Shown: piece by piece, positions 36,995-47,698 of the stretch | Layout of the letters: each line of letters opens with the position of its first letter | Numbering within the stretch: position 1 is the stretch's first letter | NCBI GenBank assembly: GCA_011525015.1 | Contig: WTJC01000001.1 | Location: 1,241 to 62,103 of the forward strand | Reading direction: 5' to 3' | DNA length: 60,863 nucleotides | Source of the DNA: Flavobacteriales bacterium | GTDB lineage: Bacteria > Bacteroidota > Bacteroidia > Flavobacteriales > Flavobacteriaceae | Position numbers and translations under genes: made by a program | The notes under the pieces: generated by a model | Told to the model about the DNA's origin: nothing | The model's input: only the letters and a program-made list of their open reading frames with translations | Database searches by the model: none

Positions 36995-37546
36995 ATGGGA
37001 TATTCACCAAGATTAAAAGAAGAATATAGAGAGCGCATTGTACAAACGCTTACAGAGGAATTCGATTACAAAAATGTAATGATGGTTCCTAAGTTAGAAA
37101 AGATTGTTATCAGTCGCGGTGTAGGTGCTGCAGTAGCAGATAAAAAGCTTATTGATCACGCAGTTGATGAATTAACTACAATTAGTGGTCAGAAGGCAAT
37201 AGCAACGATATCTAAAAAAGACGTTGCCTCGTTCAAGTTGAGAAAAGGAATGCCAATTGGCGCCAAAGTAACACTTAGAGGTGAGCGCATGTATGAATTT
37301 TTAGATCGTTTGATTACTATCGCTCTACCAAGGGTAAGAGATTTTCAAGGTATCAAAGCCAGTGGTTTCGACGGTAGAGGTAATTACAACCTCGGTGTAA
37401 CTGAGCAAATTATCTTTCCTGAAATCAATATTGATAAAATCAATCGCATCAGTGGAATGGACATCACATTTGTGACTTCAGCAGAAACTGATCAAGAGGC
37501 GAAATCATTATTAACAGCATTGGGGTTACCCTTTAAAAAGAAATAA
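36995..37546 (+). CDS. rplE: 50S ribosomal protein L5
   Basis: 183 residues. [20 protein letters not shown], the loop [41 protein letters not shown] and [15 protein letters not shown] are hallmarks of L5, which binds 5S rRNA and contacts the P-site tRNA. Length is normal, and rpsN starts one base after its stop. Confidence 0.98.
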   Translation: MGYSPRLKEEYRERIVQTLTEEFDYKNVMMVPKLEKIVISRGVGAAVADKKLIDHAVDELTTISGQKAIATISKKDVASFKLRKGMPIGAKVTLRGERMYEFLDRLITIALPRVRDFQGIKASGFDGRGNYNLGVTEQIIFPEINIDKINRISGMDITFVTSAETDQEAKSLLTALGLPFKKK

Positions 37547-37547
37547 T

Positions 37548-37817
37548 ATGGCTAAAGAATCAATGAAAGCTCGCGAACGCAAAAGAGCAAAACTAGTTGA
37601 GAAATACGCTGCAAAGAGAAAAGCATTAAAAGAAGCTGGTGATTACGAAGCACTTCAAAAATTACCTAAAAACGCTTCACCTGTGCGTCAGAGAAACAGA
37701 TGCAAATTGACAGGTCGTCCAAGAGGATACATGCGAACTTTTGGAATATCAAGAGTTACGTTTAGAGAAATGGCAAACAAAGGTTTAATCCCAGGCGTTA
37801 AAAAAGCGAGCTGGTAA
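37548..37817 (+). CDS. rpsN: 30S ribosomal protein S14 (zinc-free long form)
   Basis: 89 residues, the long C-minus form of S14: [20 protein letters not shown] at the start and [20 protein letters not shown], with a single cysteine instead of the CxxC pairs of the ~61-residue zinc form. The end [18 protein letters not shown] is standard. Located between L5 and S8 as usual. Confidence 0.97.
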   Translation: MAKESMKARERKRAKLVEKYAAKRKALKEAGDYEALQKLPKNASPVRQRNRCKLTGRPRGYMRTFGISRVTFREMANKGLIPGVKKASW

Positions 37818-37833
37818 TAGAATACAAGTCGAA

Positions 37834-38232
37834 ATGGTTACAGATCCAATAGCAGATTATTTAACAAGAATACGCAACGCCAATAGTGCGGGGCATAGAG
37901 TGGTAGAAATTCCTGCCTCTAATCTTAAGAAACAAATCACTAAGATTTTATTTGATCAAGGGTACATCTTGAGCTATAAATTCGAGGATGATAATTTACA
38001 GGGTGTCATTAAGATTGCGTTGAAATACGACAACGTAACTAAAGAACCTGTCATCAAAAAATTACAAAGGGTGAGTAAACCCGGATTGAGAAAATATGTT
38101 AACGCCGATACACTTCCAAGAGTTCTCAACGGCTTAGGTATTGCAGTCATGTCTACGTCTAATGGCGTGATGACTAGTACACAGGCCAAGAGAGAAAATG
38201 TAGGTGGTGAGGTATTGTGCTACGTATATTAA
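37834..38232 (+). CDS. rpsH: 30S ribosomal protein S8
   Basis: 132 residues with [19 protein letters not shown] at the start, [20 protein letters not shown] in the middle and ISTSxGxMT-type end ([20 protein letters not shown]). In E. coli S8 is the autogenous regulator of the spc genes, binding mRNA near rplE; no comparable structure was identified here. It is 17 bp before rplF. Confidence 0.97.
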   Translation: MVTDPIADYLTRIRNANSAGHRVVEIPASNLKKQITKILFDQGYILSYKFEDDNLQGVIKIALKYDNVTKEPVIKKLQRVSKPGLRKYVNADTLPRVLNGLGIAVMSTSNGVMTSTQAKRENVGGEVLCYVY

Positions 38233-38249
38233 TTCGAAAACGCTGAATT

Positions 38250-38792
38250 ATGTCAAGAATAGGAAATAATCCAATTACAATCCCCTCAGGAGTTGAGGTG
38301 AATGTTCAAGACGGAACGGTAACGGTAAAAGGAAAATTAGGAGAACTGACTCAAGCTTACGATACAGTAAAGGTTGAAGTAGCTGATGGGGAAGTTCGAG
38401 TTACACGTGCTGCGGATAAAAAAGAAGATAAGGCTAAACACGGATTATATCGTGCTCTCATTGCCAATATGGTCGTAGGAGTCACTGATGGATTCACTAA
38501 GCAATTGGAACTGGTTGGAGTAGGATACCGTGCATCGAACCAAGGGCAACAATTAGACCTTGCAATTGGTTTTTCGCACAATATCGTGATGGATATTGCT
38601 CCTGAAGTAAAAATCGAAACGGTTTCAGAGAAAGGTAAAAATCCAATCGTAAAGCTTACTTCACATGATAAGCAATTGGTAGGTCAGGTGGCCGCTAAAA
38701 TCAGATCATTTAGAAAGCCAGAGCCTTACAAAGGAAAAGGAATCAAATTCGTCGGAGAAATTATCAGACGTAAAGCAGGTAAATCAGCATAA
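38250..38792 (+). CDS. rplF: 50S ribosomal protein L6
   Basis: 180 residues made of two similar alpha/beta domains, with SRIGNNPITIPSGVEVNV at the start, LVGVGYRASNQGQQLDLAIGFSH in the middle and IRSFRKPEPYKGKGIKFVGE near the end. L6 lies near the GTPase-associated centre. Length is typical. Confidence 0.98.
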   Translation: MSRIGNNPITIPSGVEVNVQDGTVTVKGKLGELTQAYDTVKVEVADGEVRVTRAADKKEDKAKHGLYRALIANMVVGVTDGFTKQLELVGVGYRASNQGQQLDLAIGFSHNIVMDIAPEVKIETVSEKGKNPIVKLTSHDKQLVGQVAAKIRSFRKPEPYKGKGIKFVGEIIRRKAGKSA

Positions 38793-38805
38793 TAAGTTTT
38801 GAATC

Positions 38806-39159
38806 ATGGGATTATCAAAAACAGATAGAAGACTAAGAATTAAGAGAAGAATTAGAAAGATTTCTTCGGGAACTCCTGAAAGACCAAGACTTGCTGTCTT
38901 TAGAAGTAATAAGGAGATTTACGCTCAAGTTATTGACGACACAAAAGGTGTTACAATTGCTGCCGCATCTTCTCAAGATAAAGAGCTTAAAGCAGAAGGT
39001 ACAAAAACTCAAATCGCTGCTGAGGTAGGAAAGTCTATCGCAAAGAAGGCAATTGAGAAAGGTGTATCTGAAGTGGCTTTTGATCGCGGAGGAAACTTAT
39101 ATCACGGACGAGTTAAATCTTTAGCTGAAGGGGCAAGAGAAGGAGGATTAAAATTTTAA
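38806..39159 (+). CDS. rplR: 50S ribosomal protein L18
   Basis: 117 residues, recognised by [38 protein letters not shown] and the C-terminal [27 protein letters not shown] block. L18 carries 5S rRNA into the ribosome together with L5. It is followed 6 bp later by the rpsE ATG. Confidence 0.97.
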   Translation: MGLSKTDRRLRIKRRIRKISSGTPERPRLAVFRSNKEIYAQVIDDTKGVTIAAASSQDKELKAEGTKTQIAAEVGKSIAKKAIEKGVSEVAFDRGGNLYHGRVKSLAEGAREGGLKF

Positions 39160-39165
39160 TTGACT

Positions 39166-39690
39166 ATGGCACAAAAAAATAGAAATATAGAAACCGTTAA
39201 ACCAGGAGGTTTAGAATTGAAAGACCGTTTGGTTGGTGTACAACGTGTAACTAAAGTAACTAAAGGTGGTAGAGCATTTGGATTTTCAGCAATAGTAGTT
39301 GTTGGAAATGAAGATGGTGTTGTAGGTCACGGACTAGGTAAATCTAAAGAGGTTGCAACTGCAATTGCTAAGGCAGTTGAAGATGCGAAGAAAAACCTCA
39401 TTAGAATTCCATTGAACAAAGGAACACTTCCTCATGAGCAAAAAGGTAAATTTGGTGGTGCTCGAGTATACATTCAGCCTGCTTCTCAGGGTACAGGAGT
39501 GATTGCTGGTGGAGCCGTTAGAGCAGTACTTGAATCTGTTGGAGTTCACGATGTACTTTCTAAGTCACAAGGTTCTTCTAATCCTCACAATGTGGTAAAA
39601 GCGACTTTTGATGCTTTGACGCAATTGAGAGATGCTGGAACTGTGGCCAAGCAAAGAGGAGTGAGTTTAGATAAGGTTTTTAAAGGATAG
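39166..39690 (+). CDS. rpsE: 30S ribosomal protein S5
   Basis: 174 residues. The N-terminal dsRNA-binding-like domain holds [21 protein letters not shown], and the C-terminal domain [23 protein letters not shown]. The ATG at 39166 is used; the frame could also start at a TTG at 39160, next to the rplR stop. S5 contributes to decoding accuracy. The gene lies 4 bp before rpmD. Confidence 0.97.
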   Translation: MAQKNRNIETVKPGGLELKDRLVGVQRVTKVTKGGRAFGFSAIVVVGNEDGVVGHGLGKSKEVATAIAKAVEDAKKNLIRIPLNKGTLPHEQKGKFGGARVYIQPASQGTGVIAGGAVRAVLESVGVHDVLSKSQGSSNPHNVVKATFDALTQLRDAGTVAKQRGVSLDKVFKG

Positions 39691-39694
39691 GCAA

Positions 39695-39874
39695 ATGGGA
39701 AAGATTAAAGTAACACAGATCAGAAGTAGTATCAAACGTCCAAAAAATCAAAAGCGTACTTTAGAAGCTTTAGGTTTACACAAAATTGGACAAGTTGTAG
39801 AACACGATGCTACACCTAACATCATAGGGATGGTTAATATTGTAAAACATTTGGTTTCCACTGAGGAAGCATAA
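39695..39874 (+). CDS. rpmD: 50S ribosomal protein L30
   Basis: A short gene of 59 codons between rpsE and rplO. The translation starts GKIKVTQIRSSIKRPKNQK and contains the family's LGLHKIGQVVEHDATPNIIGMV core; both length and position are standard for L30. It starts 4 bp after the rpsE stop. L30 is a small surface protein of the large subunit. Confidence 0.97.
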   Translation: MGKIKVTQIRSSIKRPKNQKRTLEALGLHKIGQVVEHDATPNIIGMVNIVKHLVSTEEA

Positions 39875-39886
39875 ATCTAAGTTATA

Positions 39887-40333
39887 ATGAATTTAAGTAG
39901 CTTAAAGCCAGCAGATGGCGCTGTAAATAGAGAAGGAAAAAGAGTTGGTCGTGGACAAGGTTCAGGAAAAGGTGGAACCGCTAAAAGAGGACACAAAGGA
40001 GCCAAATCTAGATCTGGATATTCGAGAAAAATCGGTTTCGAAGGTGGACAAATGCCACTTCAACGTCGAGTACCAAAATTTGGTTTTAAGAATATCAATA
40101 GAAAAGAATACCAAGCTGTAAACTTGTCAAAAATCCAAGAGCTTGCTGATGCAGGTGTGACGGAGATTAACCTCGATACGCTTCAGGCGCACAATGTGGT
40201 TAAAAAACAAGATTTAGTAAAAATATTAGGAAATGGTGAGCTCAAAGCAAAAGTAAATGTGGTAGCTCATAAATTTAGTGCGAGTGCCGCTGCAGCTATC
40301 GAAAAAGCTGGTGGTGAAGCTAAAACTATATAA
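39887..40333 (+). CDS. rplO: 50S ribosomal protein L15
   Basis: 148 residues. The Gly/Arg/Lys-rich N-terminal extension (KRVGRGQGSGKGGTAKRGHKG, about 20-40) threads into the 23S rRNA, and the C-terminal domain ends in VVAHKFSASAAAAIEKAGGEA. L15 joins in the middle of large-subunit assembly. It lies 10 bp before secY. Confidence 0.97.
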   Translation: MNLSSLKPADGAVNREGKRVGRGQGSGKGGTAKRGHKGAKSRSGYSRKIGFEGGQMPLQRRVPKFGFKNINRKEYQAVNLSKIQELADAGVTEINLDTLQAHNVVKKQDLVKILGNGELKAKVNVVAHKFSASAAAAIEKAGGEAKTI

Positions 40334-40343
40334 GACCTAACCA

Positions 40344-41687
40344 ATGAATAAAATTGTTGAAACATTAACGAATATCTGGAAAATCAAAGAGTTGAGAGAG
40401 CGTTTGCTTTTAACGCTTTCTATGTTATTGGTTTACAGATTCGGAGCTCAAATCGTACTTCCGGGTATTGATACTGCTCAACTATCAGAGCTAAACGCCA
40501 ATACAGAACAAGGAATTTTAGGAATCCTCAATGCTTTTACAGGTGGGGCTTTTGCAAATGCTTCAATTTTTGCACTTGGGATTATGCCTTACATATCTGC
40601 ATCAATCGTAGTGCAGCTTATGGGTATCGCAATTCCTTATTTACAAAAATTAGATAAAGAAGGAGAAAGTGGTAGAAAAACCAAAACTCAAATCACGCGT
40701 TGGTTGACTATAGCGATTTGTATCGTTCAAGCTCCAACCTATTTATTTGGCTTGAGTGCTCTTGGAGTACCAGATTCTGCTTTCGTTTTAGGCAAAGGCT
40801 TGAACTTTATGTTTCCTGCGGTAACTATTTTGGTTACGGGAACGATTTTCGCCATGTGGTTAGGTGAGAAGATTACAGATAAAGGTATTGGTAATGGTAT
40901 TTCATTATTAATCATGGTTGGTATCATCGCTACTATGCCGCAATCATTCGTTCAAGAATTTATTTCAAGAACTACGAACTCAAATGGAGGATTCATGTTT
41001 GTGCTAATTGAGTTGATTGTATGGTTTGTTGTGATTTTACTCTCAGTATTGTTAGTGATGGCTATGCGTCAGATTCCTGTGCAATACGCAAGAAGAACAG
41101 CTTCGGGTGGTTACGATAAGAACGCTGTAGGAGCTCGTCAATACATTCCATTAAAATTGAATGCTTCTGGAGTAATGCCAATCATCTTTGCTCAAGCAAT
41201 TATGTTTGCGCCAGGACTTATTGGACGTTCAATAAATCACACTAGCATAGGACAATGGATGGAAGTTAATTTCCAAGATATTTTCGGGCTGGCTTATAAT
41301 ATTTTATTTGCAGTTCTTATTATCATCTTCACATTTTTCTATACCGCAATCACAGTTCCTACGAACAAAATGGCGGACGATTTAAAACGAAGTGGAGGTT
41401 TTATTCCTGGAATTAGACCAGGTAAAGAAACTGGAGATTACCTCGATCACATTATGTCCTTAATTACATTCCCAGGGTCAATCTTCTTGGCATTACTCGC
41501 AGTCTTGCCAGCGATTGTTGTTAAGCTTATGGATGTACAAGCAGGATGGGCGTTGTTCTATGGAGGTACCTCTTTACTTATTATGGTAGGTGTGGCTATA
41601 GATACAGTACAGCAGATTAACGCGTATTTGCTCAATAGACATTACGACGGTCTTATGAAGACTGGTAAAAACAGAAAAACAGCATAA
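40344..41687 (+). CDS. secY: preprotein translocase subunit SecY
   Basis: 447 residues with ten membrane helices; the channel of the Sec system for export and membrane insertion. [17 protein letters not shown] (TM2 region), [14 protein letters not shown], and the conserved cytoplasmic [16 protein letters not shown] loop before the last helices are visible. As in other bacteria it lies after rplO; adk and map, often next, are not here, and infA follows one base later. Confidence 0.98.
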   Translation: MNKIVETLTNIWKIKELRERLLLTLSMLLVYRFGAQIVLPGIDTAQLSELNANTEQGILGILNAFTGGAFANASIFALGIMPYISASIVVQLMGIAIPYLQKLDKEGESGRKTKTQITRWLTIAICIVQAPTYLFGLSALGVPDSAFVLGKGLNFMFPAVTILVTGTIFAMWLGEKITDKGIGNGISLLIMVGIIATMPQSFVQEFISRTTNSNGGFMFVLIELIVWFVVILLSVLLVMAMRQIPVQYARRTASGGYDKNAVGARQYIPLKLNASGVMPIIFAQAIMFAPGLIGRSINHTSIGQWMEVNFQDIFGLAYNILFAVLIIIFTFFYTAITVPTNKMADDLKRSGGFIPGIRPGKETGDYLDHIMSLITFPGSIFLALLAVLPAIVVKLMDVQAGWALFYGGTSLLIMVGVAIDTVQQINAYLLNRHYDGLMKTGKNRKTA

Positions 41688-41688
41688 C

Positions 41689-41904
41689 ATGGCAAAACAA
41701 GCAGCAATAGAACAAGACGGATCTATCATTGAAGCATTGTCTAACGCTATGTTTAGAGTAGAATTAGACAACGGACATGTTGTGACAGCTCATATCTCTG
41801 GTAAAATGCGTATGCATTACATCAAATTATTGCCTGGAGACAAGGTAAAGCTAGAGATGAGCCCATATGATTTGACAAAGGCAAGAATAACATACAGATA
41901 TTGA
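41689..41904 (+). CDS. infA: translation initiation factor IF-1
   Basis: 71 residues of the S1-like OB-fold family ([57 protein letters not shown]). IF-1 occupies the A site during initiation. It starts one base after the secY stop and is followed one base later by rpmJ. Length is standard (71-72). Confidence 0.98.
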   Translation: MAKQAAIEQDGSIIEALSNAMFRVELDNGHVVTAHISGKMRMHYIKLLPGDKVKLEMSPYDLTKARITYRY

Positions 41905-41905
41905 T

Positions 41906-42022
41906 ATGAAAGTAAGAGCATCAATAAAAAAGAGAAGTGCGGATTGCAAGATCGTACGAAGAAAAGGGAGATTATACGTAATCAACAAAAAAAATCCTAG
42001 ATACAAACAAAGACAAGGTTAA
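41906..42022 (+). CDS. rpmJ: 50S ribosomal protein L36 (zinc-free form)
   Basis: 38 codons between infA and rpsM. The translation begins [20 protein letters not shown] and ends in NPRYKQRQG, the L36 signature. Of the four zinc ligands of the classic form only the cysteine at position 14 remains: position 11 is Ser, position 27 Asn, and the C-terminal His is Tyr. It is thus a C-minus form that does not need zinc. The zinc-free S14 in the same operon fits this pattern. Confidence 0.96.
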   Translation: MKVRASIKKRSADCKIVRRKGRLYVINKKNPRYKQRQG

Positions 42023-42024
42023 TT

Positions 42025-42399
42025 ATGGCTAGAATTGCAGGGGTTGACATACCAAAACAAAAGCGTGGAGTTATATCGTTAACGTATATATACGGTATAG
42101 GTCTCAGTAGAGCAAAAGATATTTTAGCGCAAGCAGAGGTGTCTGAGGACAAGAAAGTTTCTGAATGGAATGATACTGAAATCAGTAATATTCGTGAAGC
42201 GGTTTCTCAGTTCAAAATCGAGGGTGAATTGCGTTCTGAGACTCAATTGAACATTAAGCGATTAATGGACATCGGGTGCCAAAGAGGAATTCGTCATCGT
42301 ATGGGTCTTCCGTTAAGAGGGCAGAGAACGAAGAACAATTCAAGAACTCGAAAAGGAAAACGTAAAACTGTTGCTAACAAAAAGAAAGCAACTAAGTAA
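42025..42399 (+). CDS. rpsM: 30S ribosomal protein S13
   Basis: 124 residues: [25 protein letters not shown] at the start (helix-hairpin-helix region) and the basic tail [27 protein letters not shown]13 contacts S19 and the P-site tRNA. Its stop codon lies in the loop of a 7-bp hairpin (42390-42408) without a T-run, so not a terminator. Confidence 0.97.
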   Translation: MARIAGVDIPKQKRGVISLTYIYGIGLSRAKDILAQAEVSEDKKVSEWNDTEISNIREAVSQFKIEGELRSETQLNIKRLMDIGCQRGIRHRMGLPLRGQRTKNNSRTRKGKRKTVANKKKATK

Positions 42400-42437
42400 T
42401 CCTTAGTTGTCGAATAAAGTAGAGCATATTTATAGCT

Positions 42438-42830
42438 ATGGCAAAAACAAATAGTAAAGTCGCAAAAAAGCGCAAGGTGGTTGTTGAGTCTACGGGAGAA
42501 GCACATATCGTGGCATCTTTCAACAATATTATCATCTCATTGACAAATAAAAATGGAGACGTGATCTCATGGTCTTCAGCAGGTAAAATGGGATTTAGAG
42601 GTTCTAAGAAAAATACCCCTTATGCAGCACAAGTTGCAGCAGAGGACTGTTCAAAAATCGCTCACGAAGCTGGTTTGAGAAAGGTAAAGGTATTCGTTAA
42701 GGGACCAGGTAATGGTAGAGAGTCTGCGATCAGATCAATTCACAATGCAGGTATTGAGGTTACTGAAATCGTAGATGTTACTCCACTACCGCACAATGGA
42801 TGTAGACCACCTAAGAGAAGAAGAGTTTAA
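42438..42830 (+). CDS. rpsK: 30S ribosomal protein S11
   Basis: 130 residues, with [21 protein letters not shown] at the N-terminus, [21 protein letters not shown] and the invariant [21 protein letters not shown] and [13 protein letters not shown] end. S11 forms part of the platform near the mRNA exit. An 82-bp structured gap follows before rpsD. Confidence 0.98.
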   Translation: MAKTNSKVAKKRKVVVESTGEAHIVASFNNIIISLTNKNGDVISWSSAGKMGFRGSKKNTPYAAQVAAEDCSKIAHEAGLRKVKVFVKGPGNGRESAIRSIHNAGIEVTEIVDVTPLPHNGCRPPKRRRV

Positions 42831-42848
42831 TTTAAATAAATAATCCGC

Positions 42849-42898
42849 GGAGGAATCCAAGCTATCGAAGGATTAAGCCTTAATTCATAGCTTCCTCC
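42849..42898 (+). promoter_or_regulatory. hairpin leader before rpsD (candidate S4 regulatory element)
   Basis: The gap between rpsK and rpsD folds into a long hairpin: GGAGG (42849-42853) pairs with CCTCC (42894-42898), a five-base bulge follows, AAGCTAT (42859-42865) pairs with ATAGCTT (42887-42893), and a small AAGG/CCTT stem can close the top. It ends 14 bp before the rpsD ATG. S4 is the autogenous repressor of the alpha operon in other bacteria. I recall, unverified, that S4 leader candidates were proposed in Bacteroidota; equivalence is not shown here. Confidence 0.6.
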
Positions 42899-42912
42899 CA
42901 TAAAAATTAGTT

Positions 42913-43518
42913 ATGGCAAGATATACAGGACCAACTTCAAAAATTGCTCGAAAATTTGGTGAAGCCATTTTCGGTGAAGACAAATCTTTTGAAAGAAAAA
43001 ACTATCCTCCTGGTCAACACGGAGTGAACAAAAGGAGAGGTAAAAAATCAGAGTATGCGATCCAATTAATGGAGAAGCAGAAAGCAAAATACACCTATGG
43101 TATTTTAGAAAGACAATTCCGTAACTTGTTCTCTAAAGCGAATAGAAGCAAAGGAGTTACTGGTGAGGTTTTGCTTCAATTGTGCGAGTCGCGATTGGAC
43201 AATGTGGTATACCGATTAGGTATTGCACCATCGAGAAGAGGAGCGAGACAACTTGTTTCTCACAGACATATTACTGTAGACGGAGAAGTAGTAAACATTC
43301 CTTCGTATCAGTTAAAACCAGGTCAAACTATAGGAGTGCGAGAGAAATCAAAATCGCTTCAAGCTATTGATCATTCGCTCTCAAACCATTCAAATGTATA
43401 CGAGTGGTTAACTTGGAATGGAGAAAAGAAGGAAGGTACTTTTGTCAGTATCCCTGAACGTATTCAAATTCCAGAGACGATTAAAGAACAATTAATCGTT
43501 GAATTGTATTCTAAATAA
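42913..43518 (+). CDS. rpsD: 30S ribosomal protein S4
   Basis: 201 residues. An N-terminal domain ([21 protein letters not shown]) is followed by the S4 RNA-binding domain around residues 91-150 ([40 protein letters not shown]). There are no zinc cysteines at the N-terminus. S4 is a primary assembly protein and, in other bacteria, represses its own operon; the hairpin just upstream is a plausible target. rpoA follows 21 bp later. Confidence 0.98.
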   Translation: MARYTGPTSKIARKFGEAIFGEDKSFERKNYPPGQHGVNKRRGKKSEYAIQLMEKQKAKYTYGILERQFRNLFSKANRSKGVTGEVLLQLCESRLDNVVYRLGIAPSRRGARQLVSHRHITVDGEVVNIPSYQLKPGQTIGVREKSKSLQAIDHSLSNHSNVYEWLTWNGEKKEGTFVSIPERIQIPETIKEQLIVELYSK

Positions 43519-43539
43519 TAACCCCAACACACATTTCAT

Positions 43540-44532
43540 ATGGCATTACTAAATTTTCAAAAGCCTGATAAAGTAATAATGATTGAATCCAACGATTTCG
43601 AAGGTAAGTTCGAATTTCGTCCCTTGGAACCGGGTTATGGATTGACCGTTGGAAATGCATTGAGAAGAGTTTTGTTGTCTTCTCTTGAAGGACATGCAAT
43701 CACCTCTGTTAGAATTGACGGAGCTGAGCATGAATTTTCAGTGCTTCCAGGCGTTGTAGAAGACGTTACGGAAATTATATTAAATCTCAAGCAAATTCGT
43801 TTTAAGCGTCAAATCGATGATGTAGATAACGAAACAGTTGCGATATCGATAACAAACACTACAGAAATTAAAGCTGGAGATTTCCAAAGATTCATCTCTG
43901 GATTCCAAATTTTAAACCCTGATTTGGTGATTTGTAATTTAGATGCGAACGTAAACTTCAATATGCAGATTATTATTGAAAAAGGTAGAGGTTACGTTCC
44001 AGCAGATGAGAATAAAAAATCAAATGTTCCTATGGGTAGCATTGCTGTAGATTCTATTTTCACACCGATTAAAAATGTGAAATACAGTGTTGAAAATTTC
44101 AGAGTTGAGCAAAAGACAGATTTCGAAAAGCTCATCTTTGAAATCAGTTCAGACGGGTCAATCAATCCTAAAGACGCATTGACAGAAGCTGCTAAAATTT
44201 TGATTCATCACTTCATGTTATTCTCTGACGAGCGTATCACTTTAGAAGCTGATGAACTTGAAAGTGCTGAAACCTATGACGAAGAGTCGTTGCACATGAG
44301 ACAGTTGCTCAAAACCAAATTGATTGATATGGATTTATCAGTTCGCGCCTTGAATTGTTTAAAGGCTGCTGAGGTTGATACTTTGGGCGATTTAGTTTCC
44401 TTCAACAAGAACGATTTGATGAAGTTTAGAAATTTCGGTAAAAAATCTTTGACAGAACTAGAAGAACTTGTTCAAAACAAGAACTTACAGTTCGGTATGG
44501 ATTTGACAAAATATAAATTGGATAGAGATTAG
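43540..44532 (+). CDS. rpoA: DNA-directed RNA polymerase alpha subunit
   Basis: 330 residues. The N-terminal dimerisation domain includes [26 protein letters not shown], which starts beta' and beta assembly; the C-terminal domain after a flexible linker near residue 235 has the helix-hairpin-helix [33 protein letters not shown] that contacts UP elements and activators. Length and position between S4 and L17 are standard. Confidence 0.98.
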   Translation: MALLNFQKPDKVIMIESNDFEGKFEFRPLEPGYGLTVGNALRRVLLSSLEGHAITSVRIDGAEHEFSVLPGVVEDVTEIILNLKQIRFKRQIDDVDNETVAISITNTTEIKAGDFQRFISGFQILNPDLVICNLDANVNFNMQIIIEKGRGYVPADENKKSNVPMGSIAVDSIFTPIKNVKYSVENFRVEQKTDFEKLIFEISSDGSINPKDALTEAAKILIHHFMLFSDERITLEADELESAETYDEESLHMRQLLKTKLIDMDLSVRALNCLKAAEVDTLGDLVSFNKNDLMKFRNFGKKSLTELEELVQNKNLQFGMDLTKYKLDRD

Positions 44533-44538
44533 TGAATC

Positions 44539-45144
44539 ATGAGACACGGAAAGAAATTTAATCACTTAGGCCGTACGGCTTCACATCGCAAAGCGATGCT
44601 CGCTAACATGGCTTGCTCTCTTATTGAGCACAAAAGAATTAATACAACGACAGCTAAGGCAAAAGCGTTGAAGCAGTTTGTTGAGCCGATCGTTACTAGA
44701 GCGAAACAAGATAATAATCAAACTACAGACGGTACTCGTCACAATAGACGTGTAGCTTTTTCTATGTTGCGAAATAAGCATGCCGTAACTGAGTTGTTTT
44801 CAACAGTCGCAGAGAAAATCGGTGATCGTCCAGGAGGATACACCCGTATCATCAAATTGGGTAACAGACTCGGGGATAATGCAGATATGGCTATGATCGA
44901 ATTTGTTGATTTCAATTCGATTTACAATGCAGAAGAGAAAAAGGCTAAAACTACTCGTAGAAGTCGTAGATCAAAAGCGGCTGCTAAAGTAGAGGAAGTT
45001 GCTGAAGTTACTGAAGAGGTGGTTGAATCTGCTGAAGAGGTGGCCGAAGTAGAAGCCACTGAAGCTGATGCTCCTGAGGCTGCTGCGGAAGAGGCTCAAG
45101 AAAACGATGAAGAGTCAACAGATGATGAATCAAAAACGACTTGA
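44539..45144 (+). CDS. rplQ: 50S ribosomal protein L17 with charged C-terminal extension
   Basis: 201 residues, against ~120-130 in most bacteria. The L17 domain fills residues 1-130 ([20 protein letters not shown] ... [20 protein letters not shown]). The tail is low in complexity: a Lys/Arg patch (about 134-150, [17 protein letters not shown]) and then ~50 residues dominated by Glu, Ala, Val and Asp, encoded by imperfect repeats such as GAAGTTGCTGAAG. Extended acidic L17 tails occur in Bacteroidota; their role is unknown to me. Last gene of the superoperon. Confidence 0.96.
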   Translation: MRHGKKFNHLGRTASHRKAMLANMACSLIEHKRINTTTAKAKALKQFVEPIVTRAKQDNNQTTDGTRHNRRVAFSMLRNKHAVTELFSTVAEKIGDRPGGYTRIIKLGNRLGDNADMAMIEFVDFNSIYNAEEKKAKTTRRSRRSKAAAKVEEVAEVTEEVVESAEEVAEVEATEADAPEAAAEEAQENDEESTDDESKTT

Positions 45145-45176
45145 TAAGTATGTTGATTAAATCGTAATAAAATATT

Positions 45177-45208
45177 AAAGGATACGTCAAAACGTATCCT
45201 TTTTTTTA
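45177..45208 (+). terminator. intrinsic terminator of the ribosomal superoperon
   Basis: GGATACGT (45180-45187) pairs with ACGTATCC (45192-45199) across a four-base CAAA loop, flanked by AAA/TTT, then followed by eight to nine T (45200-45208). It lies 33 bp after the rplQ stop, giving a strong end to the 17-kb block before carA. Confidence 0.92.
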
Positions 45209-45239
45209 TGTTTTTTACCAAAGATTTAAGGCGAGACCA

Positions 45240-46349
45240 ATGAATTACAAAAAGAGAAAAAAAGCACTTATTTTATTAGAAGACGGAACGGTATTTTACG
45301 GCAAATCAGTAGCTGACCAAGATGGAACTGCTTTTGGAGAAGTTTGTTTTAATACGGGAATGACGGGGTATCAAGAAATATTTACAGACCCTTCTTATTT
45401 TGGGCAAATAATGGTGTTGACCAATGCGCATATTGGTAACTATGGAACCAATGAAGAAGAAGTGGAGTCTACTAGTATTAAAATTGCAGGTTTAGTTTGT
45501 AAAAACTTCAGCTATCAATATTCAAGGCCTGCTGCCGATAAGAGTTTAGAAGATTATTTTGAGCAAGAACAGCTGTTTGCCATTTCTGATGTGGACACCA
45601 GAGCACTGGTCTCACACATTCGTGACAACGGTGCTATGAACGCTGTTATTTCTACACGTGTAGATGAATTGGATCAATTGAAAAAAGAATTGAGTGAAAT
45701 TCCACAGATGGCAGGTTTAGAACTCGCTTCAAAGGTTTCTACAAAAGAACCTTATTTCTTCGGGGACGAGCAGGCGCCTTTAAAGGTTGCAGCTCTTGAC
45801 ATTGGGATCAAGAGAAATATTCTCAAGTGCTTAGCTGAGCGCGGTGCTTACGTTAAAGTTTTCCCCTATGACACTCCTTTTAGCGAAATGAAGGCATGGG
45901 CGCCAGATGGTTACTTTCTTTCAAATGGACCTGGTGATCCAGCGCCATTGACTAATGCTATTGCAGTGACCGAAGAAATCTTACAAGAGAATGCTCCACT
46001 TTTTGGTATTTGTCTAGGTCATCAAGTTTTAGCCTTGGCCAACAAAATCGAGACCTTCAAAATGCACAACGGACATAGAGGAATCAATCATCCTATCCTC
46101 AACCTAATGACCAAACGCGGTGAAATAACATCCCAAAACCACGGATTTGCGGTGAATTTAGAACAAGTTGAGGCTAGCGCAGATGTGGAGATGACGCACC
46201 TGCATTTAAATGATCAAACGGTTGCAGGAATAAAAATTAAAAATAAACCGGCGTTTTCTGTTCAATATCACCCTGAAAGTAGCCCTGGACCGCATGATTC
46301 ACGTTACCTCTTTGATGATTTCATAACATTGATGAGTACCAACAAATAA
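45240..46349 (+). CDS. carA: carbamoyl-phosphate synthase small subunit
   Basis: 369 residues; hydrolyses glutamine and passes ammonia to CarB for carbamoyl phosphate (arginine and pyrimidine synthesis). N-terminal domain: LEDGTVFYGKSVADQDGTAF and FNTGMTGYQEIFTDPSYFGQ. C-terminal class I glutamine amidotransferase: the nucleophile cysteine in FGICLGHQVLALA and the histidine/glutamate pair in VQYHPESSPG. carB is not in the window. Its place after rplQ is common in Flavobacteriia. Confidence 0.96.
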   Translation: MNYKKRKKALILLEDGTVFYGKSVADQDGTAFGEVCFNTGMTGYQEIFTDPSYFGQIMVLTNAHIGNYGTNEEEVESTSIKIAGLVCKNFSYQYSRPAADKSLEDYFEQEQLFAISDVDTRALVSHIRDNGAMNAVISTRVDELDQLKKELSEIPQMAGLELASKVSTKEPYFFGDEQAPLKVAALDIGIKRNILKCLAERGAYVKVFPYDTPFSEMKAWAPDGYFLSNGPGDPAPLTNAIAVTEEILQENAPLFGICLGHQVLALANKIETFKMHNGHRGINHPILNLMTKRGEITSQNHGFAVNLEQVEASADVEMTHLHLNDQTVAGIKIKNKPAFSVQYHPESSPGPHDSRYLFDDFITLMSTNK

Positions 46350-46391
46350 AAGTATTCCTTAATTTCGCGCCGAAACACAATTAAATCATAA

Positions 46392-47687
<1,296 letters not shown>

Positions 47688-47698
47688 GGTCGTTTCAG

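Noticed and set aside
45008-45190. Minus-strand open frame opposite the rplQ tail
   Set aside because: Its Gln/Leu/Pro-rich sequence results from the repetitive GAAG-type codons of the L17 tail read backwards.
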